From CAIXSC01 sp046349915 (GTDB taxonomy: Bacteria; Planctomycetota; Planctomycetia; Pirellulales; Pirellulaceae): a stretch of 64,000 nucleotides of DNA. Shown in pieces: positions 26,691-35,706 of the stretch. The stretch's first letter is position 1; every line of letters begins with the position of its first letter. The position numbers were made by a program, and so were the translations under genes. Location of the stretch: the NCBI GenBank assembly GCA_046349915.1, contig JAXMBL010000006.1, forward strand, positions 186,001 to 250,000, written 5' to 3'. Below the pieces are notes generated by a model. It made no database searches, was not told the DNA's origin, and was given only the letters and a program-made list of their open reading frames with translations.

Positions 26691-28187
26691 TTACACCTGA
26701 GACAATTCCTTGACCTTTTCCGTCACGACCGAGAACAGACGGTCGAAGTCTTTCAGCACGTCAGCATCGGTGCCGAAGGCTTGTTTCGTCGTCTTCAACA
26801 ACTCAACCACGGGACTTGCCGCCACCGTCTTGCGCCATTTCTCGATCTCGTTCAGCACTCGTTGTCCGTCGTGGGAACCCAAGACGGAATCGAGCGACGC
26901 CTTCACTTGCTCGTACAGATCATCCACTTCCAACTCGACCGCCAAAGCAATCTCAGCGGCGTCCTCATCCGGCACCTGCGCCTCGATCGCCTGCTCAATC
27001 GCCTCAACGTTGGCATGCGACTGCGCCTTCGCGGCCGCCACTTGATCCGACAAGTACCGCTCCAACTCGGCCACTTTCTCCGCGACTAATCCCTCGCGGA
27101 TTCCAAAGCGATCGGTGTCTTTTTGGGGCGCCTGGGCAAGCGCCGTATTGATCGCCGTCTCGAGCTTTTCGAGCGCCGTATTGGCGTTCTTGTAGTTCCC
27201 ATCCGTGCCTTGGTCAGTAGCGTAGTTCCAGAGATTCAGCAGAGCGTTGGACTTGTCAGGGTTCGCTTTCCTTGCTTCATTCAACAGCGGTTCAAGCTTA
27301 TCGACGAGCGATTGATACGTCACCTTGGGATCAGGGCCGCTGCTGACCGACGCCGGCGCCGCCGCCTGCTGCTCGATCAAGCCCTTGACCAGTTTGCCCA
27401 ACGACAAGATGTTCGATTTCGCCTCGTCAACTTTCCCCTGCTTGATCTCGCCAGCAATCTGCGTCATCGACTGAAAGAGCTCGCTCTTCCGACCGGGGGC
27501 CACTTCGATCGCTCGATCAATCGCGGGCTTCAGCTTCTTGAGAGATTCGGCCAGTTGCGTCTTCTGCACGTCGAGCGACTGGCTGTTCGGCGCCGTCGTC
27601 GCCGGCGCATCCTCTGGCAACGGTATTGTCGGCTCGGGGCGCTCGCCGCCCAGCGACTTGAGCAGGTTCTCGAGCCCGACGATCTCCGCCTCGGCGGCCT
27701 TCGTGTCCTCGTTTTCCAGTAACTTGCCGATTTTCGTGCACAACGCACCAATCGCTTCGGCTCGCTCGGGATGCCGATCGCAGGCCGCCATCGCTTCCGG
27801 CTGGAGCTTTATGAATCTCGCATGCAACGGATCGTCTTCATCGAGCAGCACATCGTGGCTCTTGACGATCTCGAAGAGCGGTTTGCATTTGAAGTCGGCT
27901 TCGTCCTCGAGAAACTTCTTGAGCGACAGCGTCTTCACCGGCGCTTTTTCAAACCCTTCATCGATCGCCAAACGGAAGTTGATGTCCATCCCGCGACCGG
28001 TGATGATTCCGTAACACGGAGTTCCTCGCCCCTCCTCTTTCGCTTCCTTGATTTTTTGAGCGGCGGAGCCCTTCTTGAAGACCACCAGACTGATCACCTC
28101 GGTTCCCTTGGTGATCATCACAAACTTGCGAGCCTTCCCCTTCTTGGCTTGCTCGAGCAGTTCCTTGGTTTCGTCGCTAACGGCCAT
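26691..28187 (-). CDS. Effector-like helical protein with the shared N-terminal domain, first gene of the operon
   Basis: 498 aa from the ATG that has GGAGG 10 nt upstream; a longer frame exists to 28325, but its extra part is unlike the family and lacks an SD. Residues about 10-110 are the shared domain (KARKFVMITKGTE, FKKG, YGIITGRGMDINFRL, LSLKKFLED). Then come three helical modules: 125-180, 211-272 (GKVDEAKSNILSLGKL) and 290-350 (GNYKNANTALEKLETA). A helical C-terminus with no enzymatic motif completes it. It begins an apparent operon with the 1147-aa and 1013-aa proteins. It could be the adaptor or loading factor for them. Its function is unknown. Confidence 0.6.
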   Translation of the reverse strand: MAVSDETKELLEQAKKGKARKFVMITKGTEVISLVVFKKGSAAQKIKEAKEEGRGTPCYGIITGRGMDINFRLAIDEGFEKAPVKTLSLKKFLEDEADFKCKPLFEIVKSHDVLLDEDDPLHARFIKLQPEAMAACDRHPERAEAIGALCTKIGKLLENEDTKAAEAEIVGLENLLKSLGGERPEPTIPLPEDAPATTAPNSQSLDVQKTQLAESLKKLKPAIDRAIEVAPGRKSELFQSMTQIAGEIKQGKVDEAKSNILSLGKLVKGLIEQQAAAPASVSSGPDPKVTYQSLVDKLEPLLNEARKANPDKSNALLNLWNYATDQGTDGNYKNANTALEKLETAINTALAQAPQKDTDRFGIREGLVAEKVAELERYLSDQVAAAKAQSHANVEAIEQAIEAQVPDEDAAEIALAVELEVDDLYEQVKASLDSVLGSHDGQRVLNEIEKWRKTVAASPVVELLKTTKQAFGTDADVLKDFDRLFSVVTEKVKELSQV

Positions 28188-28331
28188 CTTCGAGGAACCT
28201 CCGTTCAGTCGGCGATTCACGCCGCTGCCAATAATCTGAGAACCACGCTGTTCACTCGCCCCTTTTAACAGGACGAAACCGCGTACCGGACCACGCCGCC
28301 TGGCATGGGAAATCCCCACTGGCAAACACCC

Positions 28332-28346
28332 CCCACTTAAAGTGGG
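28332..28346. promoter_or_regulatory. Perfect palindrome upstream of the 26691-28187 operon
   Basis: CCCACTTAAAGTGGG, 7-bp arms around one base, lies 145 bp before the first start codon of the minus-strand trio, in a 281-bp intergenic stretch that otherwise holds no gene. It may be an operator for a dimeric regulator, or a weak stem. Confidence 0.3.
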
Positions 28347-28468
28347 TTCAGGGACACTGCCGCTGATCCAATGACGGTGAGTTTACCTAAGTGCTTGTCG
28401 ATGTAAACATCCGGACCCCACAAATCGCCATCGCCGAGCTATTCATTTTTTCTTCGCGAAAACCTCAG

Positions 28469-31400
28469 TTATTTCAATGTCTCCAGAAATGCCAAGAGAT
28501 CCGCGGCCTGTTGGGCGGTGAGGCCAGCGAGCAGCCCCTCGGGCATGAGCGACGCCCGTGCCACACTCAGCCGATCCACTTCGCTCGCCTTCAGCACGAT
28601 CTCCTTATTCTGAACATCTCGCAGCACGAATTCCTCAGCGGTCCGCTTCACCAGCAAACCAGCCAACTGTCGACCGTCGTGCAAAAGCACCTGATAGGCG
28701 GCAAATGCAGGCTCGACCGTGCGGGACGGCTGAAGCAAGCTATCAAGCAACTCTTCTCGGTTCCGCTTTTGCGCAATGCGAGTCAACTCAGGTCCTAAAG
28801 ACGCCCCTAAGTCACCCACCTTGTGGCAAGTCACACACTTCAAGGCTGCGTCGCGGAACAGCGTCGCCCCTCGACCTACATCCCCCGTCAACGAAACGAT
28901 CGACTCGACTCGCGGACGCGGCCCCAGCTTTCGCGCACCCGCATCCTCGGGGAAGTAACCTTCAAACAGGTCTCGGAGAGTCCCAGGTTCCAACTGCTTC
29001 GCGGCCAACTCCACCCGCTCCTGCTCGCCTTTCGACAACTCACCCCTCCCCCAACGGCGAGCCCAATGTAAGGCCAAGGGAATCTCGTTCGACCAGCGAA
29101 CCGGATCAATCGTCGTCGCGTCAGGATCTTGGTTCGCCTCTGCCTTTAACCCTCCCTCCGTCGGCAGCGCTGCGATCCACTGACGCATCAATGACAACCC
29201 CTGCTCATCAGGCATCTCCGAACCGACATGCGGCATGCGATCGCGTCCGAACTTCGCCATGCGAAAATACAACGTGCTCCGGCTGGGCGCCCCCGGCGTG
29301 ACGATCCGCGCCTCCTTCAAGCCAAAATCGCCGCGAATAGGCGAGTCCAGCAGATGCGTTTCGGGCAGACTCTTCTTGTACAGCAGATCGAGTCCCACGA
29401 TGCCGCCGCCGTTGAAGCGATGGCAGTGTGAACAATTCGCATGCAAGTAAGATCGTGCTCGTGAATCAAGCGAGACCGCTTGATCGTTCGGGTCAGGGAG
29501 CCGCTCCTCCCCCGCCGCCAGTTTGGCATCGAAAGGCGGCTGAACCGAATCATCCATCGCTCGCCGCACCAAATGCCCTGACTTACCCAACGTAATCAAC
29601 TGATTCTCACGCTCGCCGCCACCGGTCGCGACATCACGGCTCAACTGCGACAAATGAAAGCCGATCGCGTATTGCGGCCATTGACTGTGACACTGCAAAC
29701 ATTGAGTCCGATCGTTGAATCTCCACAGATGCTCGCGAGTCCCTGACTGACGTCGAGCATCCGCCACCTTCAGCATTTTCTCACCTCCACCGGCAGGCAC
29801 CAGATCCGCATCGCTCAAGTCGTCTCGCCATGCATACGTATAAGCTCGCCAGTCAGCGCCGTCGAAGTGCAACACCTGCGTCTCGACGGGACGCTGCTCC
29901 GAACGATCGCCAACCATCGTCTCGCAAGAGAGAGTCTTCACTAACACCGCATCTTGCGGGAAATGCAAACGAAAACTGTGCCAATAGACTTGGCTCGGCA
30001 TCGGCTTGCCATCGCCGGGGTAAACCGAGATCCCCGAATTGCCTGGCAAAGCGAGCCAGCGTCGAGCCTGCGCTCCATCGTGCCATTGTGGCGAGTTGAT
30101 TTCGTAGGGAATGACCCCCGCGGCGGGTCGTTGGTCGGTCACCGAATCAAACAATCCGGTCGCCGATAACGTTTGGGGAAAGTTGCGATTCTGCCCCTGT
30201 CCATCGTTGCGTTCGAGCGTGTGGATGAATCCTGTGTCGTAATCCAGATAGAGCAGCTCCCCGTCTTCATCCTCGCCAAACGAAACCACGCGAACCGACG
30301 GGCGAGTGATCTCGGTGAGCGATTCGAGCCGCCCGTCCTTGAACCGAGCGGCCCACAGGCGACGAAACTCCCAGTCGCCAAAAACGTACGCACCGACCAA
30401 TTCCGGGAAACGCTTGCCTCGATAGACAAACCCGCCTGTAATGCTGGCCGCAATCGTATGAGGCAACTCCAGCAATGGCGGGCGAATGGGACTCGGTCCA
30501 GTACCGTCGGCCGTATGGATCGGCTGTCGCCCTTCCACGGCGCTCCACCCGTAATTCCCTCCGCGTTCAACCTTGTGCACCAGTTCCCACAGTTCCCAAC
30601 CGACATCGCCCACCCACAACTCACCCGTCTGGCGATCAAAACTCATTCGCCACGGATTGCGAAATCCATACGCCCAAACCTCGGCCCGCGCGGGCTTGCC
30701 TTCCAGAACCAGCCCAAGGAATGGATTGTCGACGGGGACCGCGTAGTTCTTGCCTGGATCGCGTCGATCCACGTCAATTCGCAAAATCGACGACAGCAAG
30801 TCCGTGATGTCTTGCCCCGTGTGCAGTTGATCTGGTGGGTTGGGCGGGCGAGCATCACCTGTTGAGATGTAGAGAAAGCCATCGGGCCCAAACTGCAAAT
30901 CGCAGCCGTTGTGCCCCCCTTGCTCCCACGTCAACACGACCTCTTCGCTCGCAGGATCAAGGCGAGGAGGGTCTGTGTCGAGCATCCGGAAACGCGAGAT
31001 CCGCGAACCCTCCGCCAGATTGGGCTTCTTACTGTCTTGATGCGCCAACGTATAGCAAACATAGCACCAACGGTTTTCCGCGAACCGCGGATGAAAGGCG
31101 ACTGCGTAAAGTGCTTCGACTCGGCCCGCGTCCTTCGGCCAGCTCGCTCGCTGAAGTTCCTTCGTAAAATCGAACGCCAACTCCGCCTTGGCGTTTGGCT
31201 GATTCGCCAGCGAATGCATGACGCCGCGTCGCTCGCCCACCAAGTAACGCTTCAATGCCGACGACCAAACAATGAAGACCGGCTCTTTGAGCTTGACCTC
31301 GGGAAAGCGACGAGCAGCAACAAAAGGTGGCGGCGGTTCGGGCGAACCCGTAATCCGAGACGTCGTCCAGGGGACGCGAGCAACGTGCGGGGGCTCGTCC

Positions 31401-31498
31401 ACCATTGCGCGAGCGTTCGGACCAAGTGTAATTTCCGTCCCCAGGATCAACCCGCCAAGAAAACTCAACAAGAGAACTGAAATGCGAAAGAGTTGCAT
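28469..31498 (-). CDS. Secreted PQQ-type sugar dehydrogenase fused to cytochrome c domains
   Basis: About 1009 aa from the ATG preceded by GAGG; another ATG at 31510 overlaps the upstream stop (ATGA) and is an alternative. Signal peptide LFRISVLLLSFLGGLILG. Residues to about 470 form a six-bladed glucose/sorbosone dehydrogenase propeller: ALYAVAFHPRFAENRW, GGHNGCDLQFGPDGFLYISTGD (read in two parts), WAYGFRNPWRMSFD and GGNYGWSAVEG. Then a DUF-type linker with three haem motifs: CLQCHSQ, CSHCHRF and, in the C-terminal planctomycete haem-binding domain, CVTCHKVGDLGASLGPEL. It probably oxidises an extracellular sugar or alcohol with PQQ and passes electrons through the haems. Transcribed with the membrane-protein gene upstream. 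Confidence 0.88.
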   Translation of the reverse strand: MQLFRISVLLLSFLGGLILGTEITLGPNARAMVDEPPHVARVPWTTSRITGSPEPPPPFVAARRFPEVKLKEPVFIVWSSALKRYLVGERRGVMHSLANQPNAKAELAFDFTKELQRASWPKDAGRVEALYAVAFHPRFAENRWCYVCYTLAHQDSKKPNLAEGSRISRFRMLDTDPPRLDPASEEVVLTWEQGGHNGCDLQFGPDGFLYISTGDARPPNPPDQLHTGQDITDLLSSILRIDVDRRDPGKNYAVPVDNPFLGLVLEGKPARAEVWAYGFRNPWRMSFDRQTGELWVGDVGWELWELVHKVERGGNYGWSAVEGRQPIHTADGTGPSPIRPPLLELPHTIAASITGGFVYRGKRFPELVGAYVFGDWEFRRLWAARFKDGRLESLTEITRPSVRVVSFGEDEDGELLYLDYDTGFIHTLERNDGQGQNRNFPQTLSATGLFDSVTDQRPAAGVIPYEINSPQWHDGAQARRWLALPGNSGISVYPGDGKPMPSQVYWHSFRLHFPQDAVLVKTLSCETMVGDRSEQRPVETQVLHFDGADWRAYTYAWRDDLSDADLVPAGGGEKMLKVADARRQSGTREHLWRFNDRTQCLQCHSQWPQYAIGFHLSQLSRDVATGGGERENQLITLGKSGHLVRRAMDDSVQPPFDAKLAAGEERLPDPNDQAVSLDSRARSYLHANCSHCHRFNGGGIVGLDLLYKKSLPETHLLDSPIRGDFGLKEARIVTPGAPSRSTLYFRMAKFGRDRMPHVGSEMPDEQGLSLMRQWIAALPTEGGLKAEANQDPDATTIDPVRWSNEIPLALHWARRWGRGELSKGEQERVELAAKQLEPGTLRDLFEGYFPEDAGARKLGPRPRVESIVSLTGDVGRGATLFRDAALKCVTCHKVGDLGASLGPELTRIAQKRNREELLDSLLQPSRTVEPAFAAYQVLLHDGRQLAGLLVKRTAEEFVLRDVQNKEIVLKASEVDRLSVARASLMPEGLLAGLTAQQAADLLAFLETLK

Positions 31499-31506
31499 CG
31501 TTTTCC

Positions 31507-32556
31507 TCATTCGTTTGGGATTCGTTCGGGGGATGCTTCGTACCGGGCGAGCGAATCCAAGAATGGTCGTAACGTCGCTCGACGCAATCGATAACTTACC
31601 AACGGAAATAGGAGCCAGGGAATGTATCGCAACGACAACGTGTGAGCGGACCAATTGGGCGCAAAACGGATCAAGTCGCAAGGGCCTCGCTTCGTCGCCA
31701 ACTCGATCTTGAATTCGTCGTACATTCTTTGCCGAAGACGTCCATAGGAATCATCAGAAAGCAGATCTCCTGCGACAATGCCAAGGACTTTTTCTGGAGC
31801 GGAGCGCTGAAAGACCTGGCAGCATTCCCACCATGTCCAGCCATCGGGCACCAAATGCACGATCACAACACGAGCACGCTCGATACCGTCGGTGACCACC
31901 GCTTGCCACGAATCATCGTCCAGGTAGATGCGAGCACCACCATCTGGCGCCAACCACTCCCCAGGCTCACCGACCGCCACAACATCGCCCAAGTGACGTA
32001 GCTGGAGACAGAGTTCTTGCTCTAGCGTAACGTCCGATGTTCCTCGCAACTTCTCGTAGCAAAACAGAACCGCATAAATGCACATGACCAGCGTGGTAAT
32101 CGGAACAAATGCCAAGATCCACTCACTGACGATCTTCCCGTATCTCCCGAACGACTGAATCCCCTGTCCCGCGATGACAAGCATAGGCAAGCCGAACCCT
32201 AGTCCTCCCAAGATGCTCATTGGATGGAGGTGGAATCGTGTCAGAAAATCCCTCCATGGTAAATTGCCGGGCGAGGTGACGTCTTCCTGCGAAAATGGCC
32301 GCAGGTAGAGAATAATGCGTCGGCTCTTGTCATCTAAAATCGGCCGAGCATCACGACGAAGCAGCCGAGCACCTATCAGAAAAGCAATTGGGCAAACAAA
32401 TAGCAGGCCAAAGACCAGTACGATGGCGAAACCGTCGTTGAGCGAATAGCGGCGCCAATCCACGAATAAGATCGCCAAAAATCCACCCGCTGACAAAAAC
32501 ATGAGCAAGCAACCGAGCAGCCTTGAACGAAAAGGATTTCGCGCCACTCTTATCAC
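31507..32556 (-). CDS. Membrane protein of unknown function with a cytosolic GA-R-Y domain
   Basis: 349 aa. Membrane helices at about residues 14-35, 42-62, 115-137 and 145-168. A soluble part at 80-110 contains IILYLRPFSQED. After the helices comes a Rossmann-like stretch with LEQELCLQLRHLGDVVAVG, PGEWLAPDGGARIYLDD, DSWQAVV and ARVVIVHLVPDGWTWWE. I have seen this set of motifs (LRPF, G.PG, GA.R.Y, WE) in many bacterial membrane proteins without known function; the order of strands recalls TIR-type or nucleoside-binding domains. Its stop overlaps an upstream ATG of the sugar-dehydrogenase gene, so the two may be co-translated. No function is assigned. Confidence 0.6.
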   Translation of the reverse strand: MIRVARNPFRSRLLGCLLMFLSAGGFLAILFVDWRRYSLNDGFAIVLVFGLLFVCPIAFLIGARLLRRDARPILDDKSRRIILYLRPFSQEDVTSPGNLPWRDFLTRFHLHPMSILGGLGFGLPMLVIAGQGIQSFGRYGKIVSEWILAFVPITTLVMCIYAVLFCYEKLRGTSDVTLEQELCLQLRHLGDVVAVGEPGEWLAPDGGARIYLDDDSWQAVVTDGIERARVVIVHLVPDGWTWWECCQVFQRSAPEKVLGIVAGDLLSDDSYGRLRQRMYDEFKIELATKRGPCDLIRFAPNWSAHTLSLRYIPWLLFPLVSYRLRRATLRPFLDSLARYEASPERIPNE

Positions 32557-32704
32557 CCTTTACACTCTGATTTCATGGGAAAAACGTCGAAAGGCGGTCG
32601 CTCAATCGACTTTGGTCAACCCATCCTATCTGATGAAGTTGTGTGCGTGTCGATCGTCAAGTGCTTCAAACAGTTGAGCAGTACCACATTAGACAACCAC
32701 CCGC

Positions 32705-33787
32705 ATGATTAACCCACTCAACCTGGACGACGACCGTCCGTCTCTGTTCTTTCGCGGCCAACCAGGATATACGCCTACTCCCTTGGCAGAACTTCCTAGA
32801 CTTGCGGAACGACTCGGCATTGAACGACTGTACTGTAAAGACGAAAGCCAGCGTCCTCTGGGAAGCTTCAAGTACCTTGGAGGCGCCTACGCCGGACTCA
32901 AGGCGCTCGTCCGTTACACCCGTTGTGTTCGAATCGCCGATTTGTTGAATCAGCCAGCAACTCGCCTAAGCTTGCCCGCTTTGCTATGCGCCAGTGACGG
33001 CAACCACGGGCTGGCAGTCGCCTGGGCCGCTAAGCTTGCGGGCACGATAGCTCGAGTTTATCTGCACGCTCATGTCCCCGAATCGCGAACTCGCCGCATT
33101 GAACAAATGGGCGCCGAGATCGTGCGAGTGTCGGGAACTTATGACGACTCAGTCGACCAAGCCTATGAGGCATCCCGGCGTGGCGAGGGCCTGCTGATCG
33201 CCGATACCTCCGCTCAAGCAGACGACGTTGTCGTCAACGACGTCATGAACGGCTACGGATTCGCAGGCACGGAGATTGCCTCGCAATTGAGTAAGAAAGG
33301 CTGGCCCGCTCCGACTCATCTTTTCCTTCAAGCAGGGGTGGGAGGGTGGGCTGCCGCCATCGCGAGGTCCCTTAAGCATGAGGCTGGTTTCACATGCCAG
33401 ACAATCGTTGTGGAACCCGACTCGGTCGCCTGTGTCGGCGCGGCGCTACGATCAGGCAAAATCAAACGGCTGTCGGGCGACTTACTCACATCCGCCGAAA
33501 TGCTCTCGTGCGGCGAGGCATCAGCACCCGCGTTTCAGGTGTTGCGGGCATGTGGAGCGATCGCGAATGCCGTAAGTGAATCGCAGGTGCTCGCCACCCC
33601 CGAAGTCCTACAAGTTTGCGGTGGCCCTGCCACGACCCCCTCGGGCGCGACTGGACTCGCGGGAGCGCTCGCGCTGGCCGCCAACCCGACACTCTCGCCT
33701 CTGACTCCTCTAGGTCCCAACAGTCGCATCTTGATCACCGTCACGGAAGGTCCCATCATGGACGACAGGGAACTAAGTGACACATGA
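32705..33787 (+). CDS. PLP-dependent lyase, diaminopropionate ammonia-lyase-like
   Basis: 360 aa, fold type II PLP enzyme. GYTPTPLAELPRLAERLG is the usual N-terminal entry; LGSFKYLGGAYA carries the Schiff-base Lys; CASDGNHGLAVAWAAK is the phosphate/cofactor asparagine loop; GVGGWAAAIA binds the PLP phosphate; TTPSGATG precedes the C-terminus. These are closer to DpaL (2,3-diaminopropionate to pyruvate and ammonia) than to threonine deaminase or cysteine synthase. It lacks about 40 N-terminal residues of E. coli DpaL. A 4-bp overlap (ATGA) couples it to the secreted hydrolase downstream. The exact substrate is uncertain. Confidence 0.8.
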   Translation: MINPLNLDDDRPSLFFRGQPGYTPTPLAELPRLAERLGIERLYCKDESQRPLGSFKYLGGAYAGLKALVRYTRCVRIADLLNQPATRLSLPALLCASDGNHGLAVAWAAKLAGTIARVYLHAHVPESRTRRIEQMGAEIVRVSGTYDDSVDQAYEASRRGEGLLIADTSAQADDVVVNDVMNGYGFAGTEIASQLSKKGWPAPTHLFLQAGVGGWAAAIARSLKHEAGFTCQTIVVEPDSVACVGAALRSGKIKRLSGDLLTSAEMLSCGEASAPAFQVLRACGAIANAVSESQVLATPEVLQVCGGPATTPSGATGLAGALALAANPTLSPLTPLGPNSRILITVTEGPIMDDRELSDT

Positions 33788-35646
33788 AGTATTTCGTTCC
33801 AGTGCTGGCAATCGGCTTGTGCTTTCTCGGTGCGCAACATCGAGCATGCGCCGAGCCAGTGAGAGTCGCGAAGGAGGCTCTCGAAAAAGTTCAGTGGGAA
33901 CAGCGAACCGATGGCGTGCGAGTGTGCCTGCTTTCACCAGCCGACCTGGACTCGAACCGAACACACGACCGACGGCTGCTCGTCTACGCAACCCCTAATG
34001 GCAACAGCATCGAAGAGACCCTGGGTTGCATCCGGGACTCAACAACCCCGTGGCGATTCGACACTCAACATGTGGCCGCTCAGTTCCGAAAGTGGAGATC
34101 GTTGGATCGACATCACGAGTGGATACTCGCCGTCGTTGAAGCGCCGCAAAAAAGCTGGCCGAACTACGCCCGCCAAAAACCTGATGCGGCAAAGGCCATC
34201 GCCAAATTGATTGCGAGTTTACAAGAAGCCGCTGGGGCCGAGCGATTCTCTCTCGCCGCCCATAGTGGCGGCGGATCACTCCTATTCAACTTCCTGGACT
34301 CGCACAAGGAACTTCCCACAACACTGGAAAGACTGATCTTTCTGGATGCGAACTACTCGTATTCCGCGGAACGTCAGCATGGCGACAAACTCTTGCAGTG
34401 GCTGCGAGCAGATAACACTCATCGACTCGTGGTACTCGCCTACGATGACCGCAATGTTGAATTGAACGGCAAACGAGTGGTCGGACCTGACGGCGGAACT
34501 TACCGGGCTTCGCATCGCATGCTTGAGCGATTTCGCCGCGACATCGAACTTGACGAACGGGAACAAGGCCCCTTTTTCCAAGCGTCCGGTCTCGATGGCC
34601 GACTGGAGTTTCTCGTTCATCGCAATCCGCAGAACAAGATTCTGCACACCGCGTTGGTCGGAGATATGAATGGTCTGCTCTATGCCATGGCTCAAGGCAC
34701 TCCTGTCGCGACCGACTGGGGAAAACTGGGAGGGCCTCGCGCCTACAGCGACTGGATTCCCTCAAGTCCATTCACAGCTCCCGTCGTCCAACAACCACAA
34801 TCTCCGAAAGACCGTCCGCCCTCCGAGCCCGACGGGCGTTCGTCGAAACGCGACGCCGTCATCTCGCCCAATACTCCAGCCGTCACGCTGAACCTTCCGC
34901 CACGTCGAAACGATGCGATTAATGGTTCAGACTTCGCCGCGCGTATCGAACGGCTGTCGTTGCAGGAAAGAGAGGCGGAGATCCAACGCGAGATTCTGTC
35001 AGGCAACGTCCCTGAGTCTCTGCGGCGACTCACGCCGATACACGTCACACACATCAACTCACAGGGAACTCAGGTCGATGCGATCTACTACGTGACAACT
35101 GATTACCTGGGCGTAGGAACCGATTCAGACTGGTTTCGCACCCCTGTTGCCCCGCGAACCGCCTTAGTGATCGCCGACGCGACTCACTGTTCCCTGATCA
35201 CGCCCAAGATCTCCGACGACATCCACCGAGCATCCCCCATCAAGCTACCACCCAAGCCATTAACTAAGGATCGAGAGTCGGTCGCGACTTTCCTACTGCA
35301 CCATCAAACCATTGAAACTCAGCTACGCCCATTCGAGTCCCGACCACTGGTTGCGGGCATCAAGAAAGACCTAGTCTGGACGCAGCGACTGCGCGAGAAG
35401 CCTCATCGAGAAGCCATCTACGGCTGGCATTACCCTGACGGCCGTCCCATTCAACCGTTATACATCGGACATGTCGCGCATTACGTAGACTACAGTCATG
35501 GTCTGCGTTTGCTCGCCAATCGCATCAAAATCAATGAACGCTGGCTCAGTGTGGAAGAGGTATTGGCGAACGAGGACACTTGTGGAGTGTTGAGCGGTGA
35601 AGGTCGCTTGGTCATCTCGGAACTCCGAGAAATCATCAGCAAGTAA
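33784..35646 (+). CDS. Exported alpha/beta-hydrolase-like protein with unknown C-terminal domain
   Basis: 620 aa; signal peptide MKYFVPVLAIGLCFLGA with cleavage near ACA-EP. Residues about 50-320 look like an alpha/beta hydrolase: LLVYATPNGN strand, the oxyanion region, and a nucleophile elbow FSLAAHSGGGSLLF (Ser in A-H-S-G-G). A Pro-rich linker (about 325-380) leads to a separate domain with DYLGVGTDSDWFRTP and YGWHYPDGRPIQPLYIG followed by HYVDYSHG; the several His/Asp suggest a metal or catalytic site, but I do not know the family. Coupled by overlap to the PLP lyase. Confidence 0.65.
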   Translation: MKYFVPVLAIGLCFLGAQHRACAEPVRVAKEALEKVQWEQRTDGVRVCLLSPADLDSNRTHDRRLLVYATPNGNSIEETLGCIRDSTTPWRFDTQHVAAQFRKWRSLDRHHEWILAVVEAPQKSWPNYARQKPDAAKAIAKLIASLQEAAGAERFSLAAHSGGGSLLFNFLDSHKELPTTLERLIFLDANYSYSAERQHGDKLLQWLRADNTHRLVVLAYDDRNVELNGKRVVGPDGGTYRASHRMLERFRRDIELDEREQGPFFQASGLDGRLEFLVHRNPQNKILHTALVGDMNGLLYAMAQGTPVATDWGKLGGPRAYSDWIPSSPFTAPVVQQPQSPKDRPPSEPDGRSSKRDAVISPNTPAVTLNLPPRRNDAINGSDFAARIERLSLQEREAEIQREILSGNVPESLRRLTPIHVTHINSQGTQVDAIYYVTTDYLGVGTDSDWFRTPVAPRTALVIADATHCSLITPKISDDIHRASPIKLPPKPLTKDRESVATFLLHHQTIETQLRPFESRPLVAGIKKDLVWTQRLREKPHREAIYGWHYPDGRPIQPLYIGHVAHYVDYSHGLRLLANRIKINERWLSVEEVLANEDTCGVLSGEGRLVISELREIISK

Positions 35647-35706
35647 TGCTCAAGCTCGAGCTCGCGACACTCGCCGGGAGTCGCTCAAACATCAAGAGAT
35701 CGATGG

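Noticed and set aside
9794..28187. Contractile injection system or type III secretion genes near the effector-like set
   Set aside because: I looked for sheath, tube, baseplate, ATPase and secretin-type proteins; none is in the window. The secretion route stays unknown.
26691..28325. Longer start at 28325 for the shared-domain protein
   Set aside because: The extra 46 residues are Arg-rich and unlike the family; GGAGG stands right before ATG at 28187, and the other two family members start with the same short lead.
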